NCBI GenBank assembly: GCA_003510825.1
Contig: DOKO01000399.1
Span: 1-5,864, forward strand
DNA: 5,864 bases
DNA from: Stenotrophomonas sp.
GTDB taxonomy: Bacteria > Pseudomonadota > Gammaproteobacteria > Xanthomonadales > Xanthomonadaceae
Direction of reading: 5' to 3'
Part shown: positions 5,854 through 5,864 of the stretch, in pieces
How positions within the stretch are numbered: position 1 is the first letter of the stretch
Layout: every line of letters begins with the position of its first letter
Position numbers and translations under genes: made by a program
Notes under the pieces: generated by a model
Databases searched by the model: none
What the model saw: the letters and a program-made list of their open reading frames with translations, nothing else
What the model was told of the DNA's origin: nothing

Positions 5854-5864
5854 GGTAGCGCCGG
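5854..5864 (+). repeat. Start of a GTAG-type REP-like element, cut by window end
   Basis: Eight bases after the TGA of the AIM24-family gene the sequence reads GGTAGCGCCGG and stops at the window edge. A GTAG followed by a GC-rich half-stem just behind a stop codon is the usual placement of S. maltophilia GTAG repeats. CGGTAGCGCCG (5853-5863) also occurs on the minus strand at 699-689. The second half of the stem is not in the window, so the call is provisional. Confidence 0.45.

Overview
The window looks like chromosomal DNA from a high-GC gammaproteobacterium of the Xanthomonadaceae, most likely Stenotrophomonas (S. maltophilia complex). The basis is the strongly G/C-ending codon use, the Xanthomonadaceae style of the TonB-dependent receptor, and GTAG-headed REP-like motifs at gene borders, which are a known feature of S. 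maltophilia. This assignment rests on reading the sequence and has not been checked by a search.

Layout, left to right: (i) the 3' part of a plus-strand class A acid phosphatase (PAP2 superfamily), cut by the window edge and ending at 661. (ii) A GTAG/hairpin REP-like element at the convergent junction (667-714). (iii) A minus-strand two-gene unit, 2183 down to 694. Its first gene encodes a small exported protein with all six cysteines in the last 35 residues. A 19-bp overlap leads into an exported thioredoxin-fold protein with a single-cysteine CGFT active-site motif. (iv) A strong minus-strand intrinsic terminator (2299-2331). (v) A minus-strand TonB-dependent outer-membrane receptor (2358-4625). 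(vi) A 161-bp divergent intergenic region. (vii) A plus-strand GYF_2-AIM24 (TIGR00266) fusion protein (4787-5845), followed by the start of another GTAG-type repeat cut by the window end.

Most of the window is ordinary envelope and periplasm housekeeping: phosphate scavenging, outer-membrane uptake, and a conserved protein of unknown function. The part I cannot assign to any known system is the two-gene unit at 694-2183. It has its own excellent ribosome binding site, a plausible promoter, lower GC than its flanks in sampled rows, and a tight overlap. I infer that the two products act together in the periplasm, with the thioredoxin-like protein acting on or binding the Cys-rich tail. No gene is split by a frameshift, and I see no tRNA, rRNA, CRISPR array, insertion sequence or phage gene.
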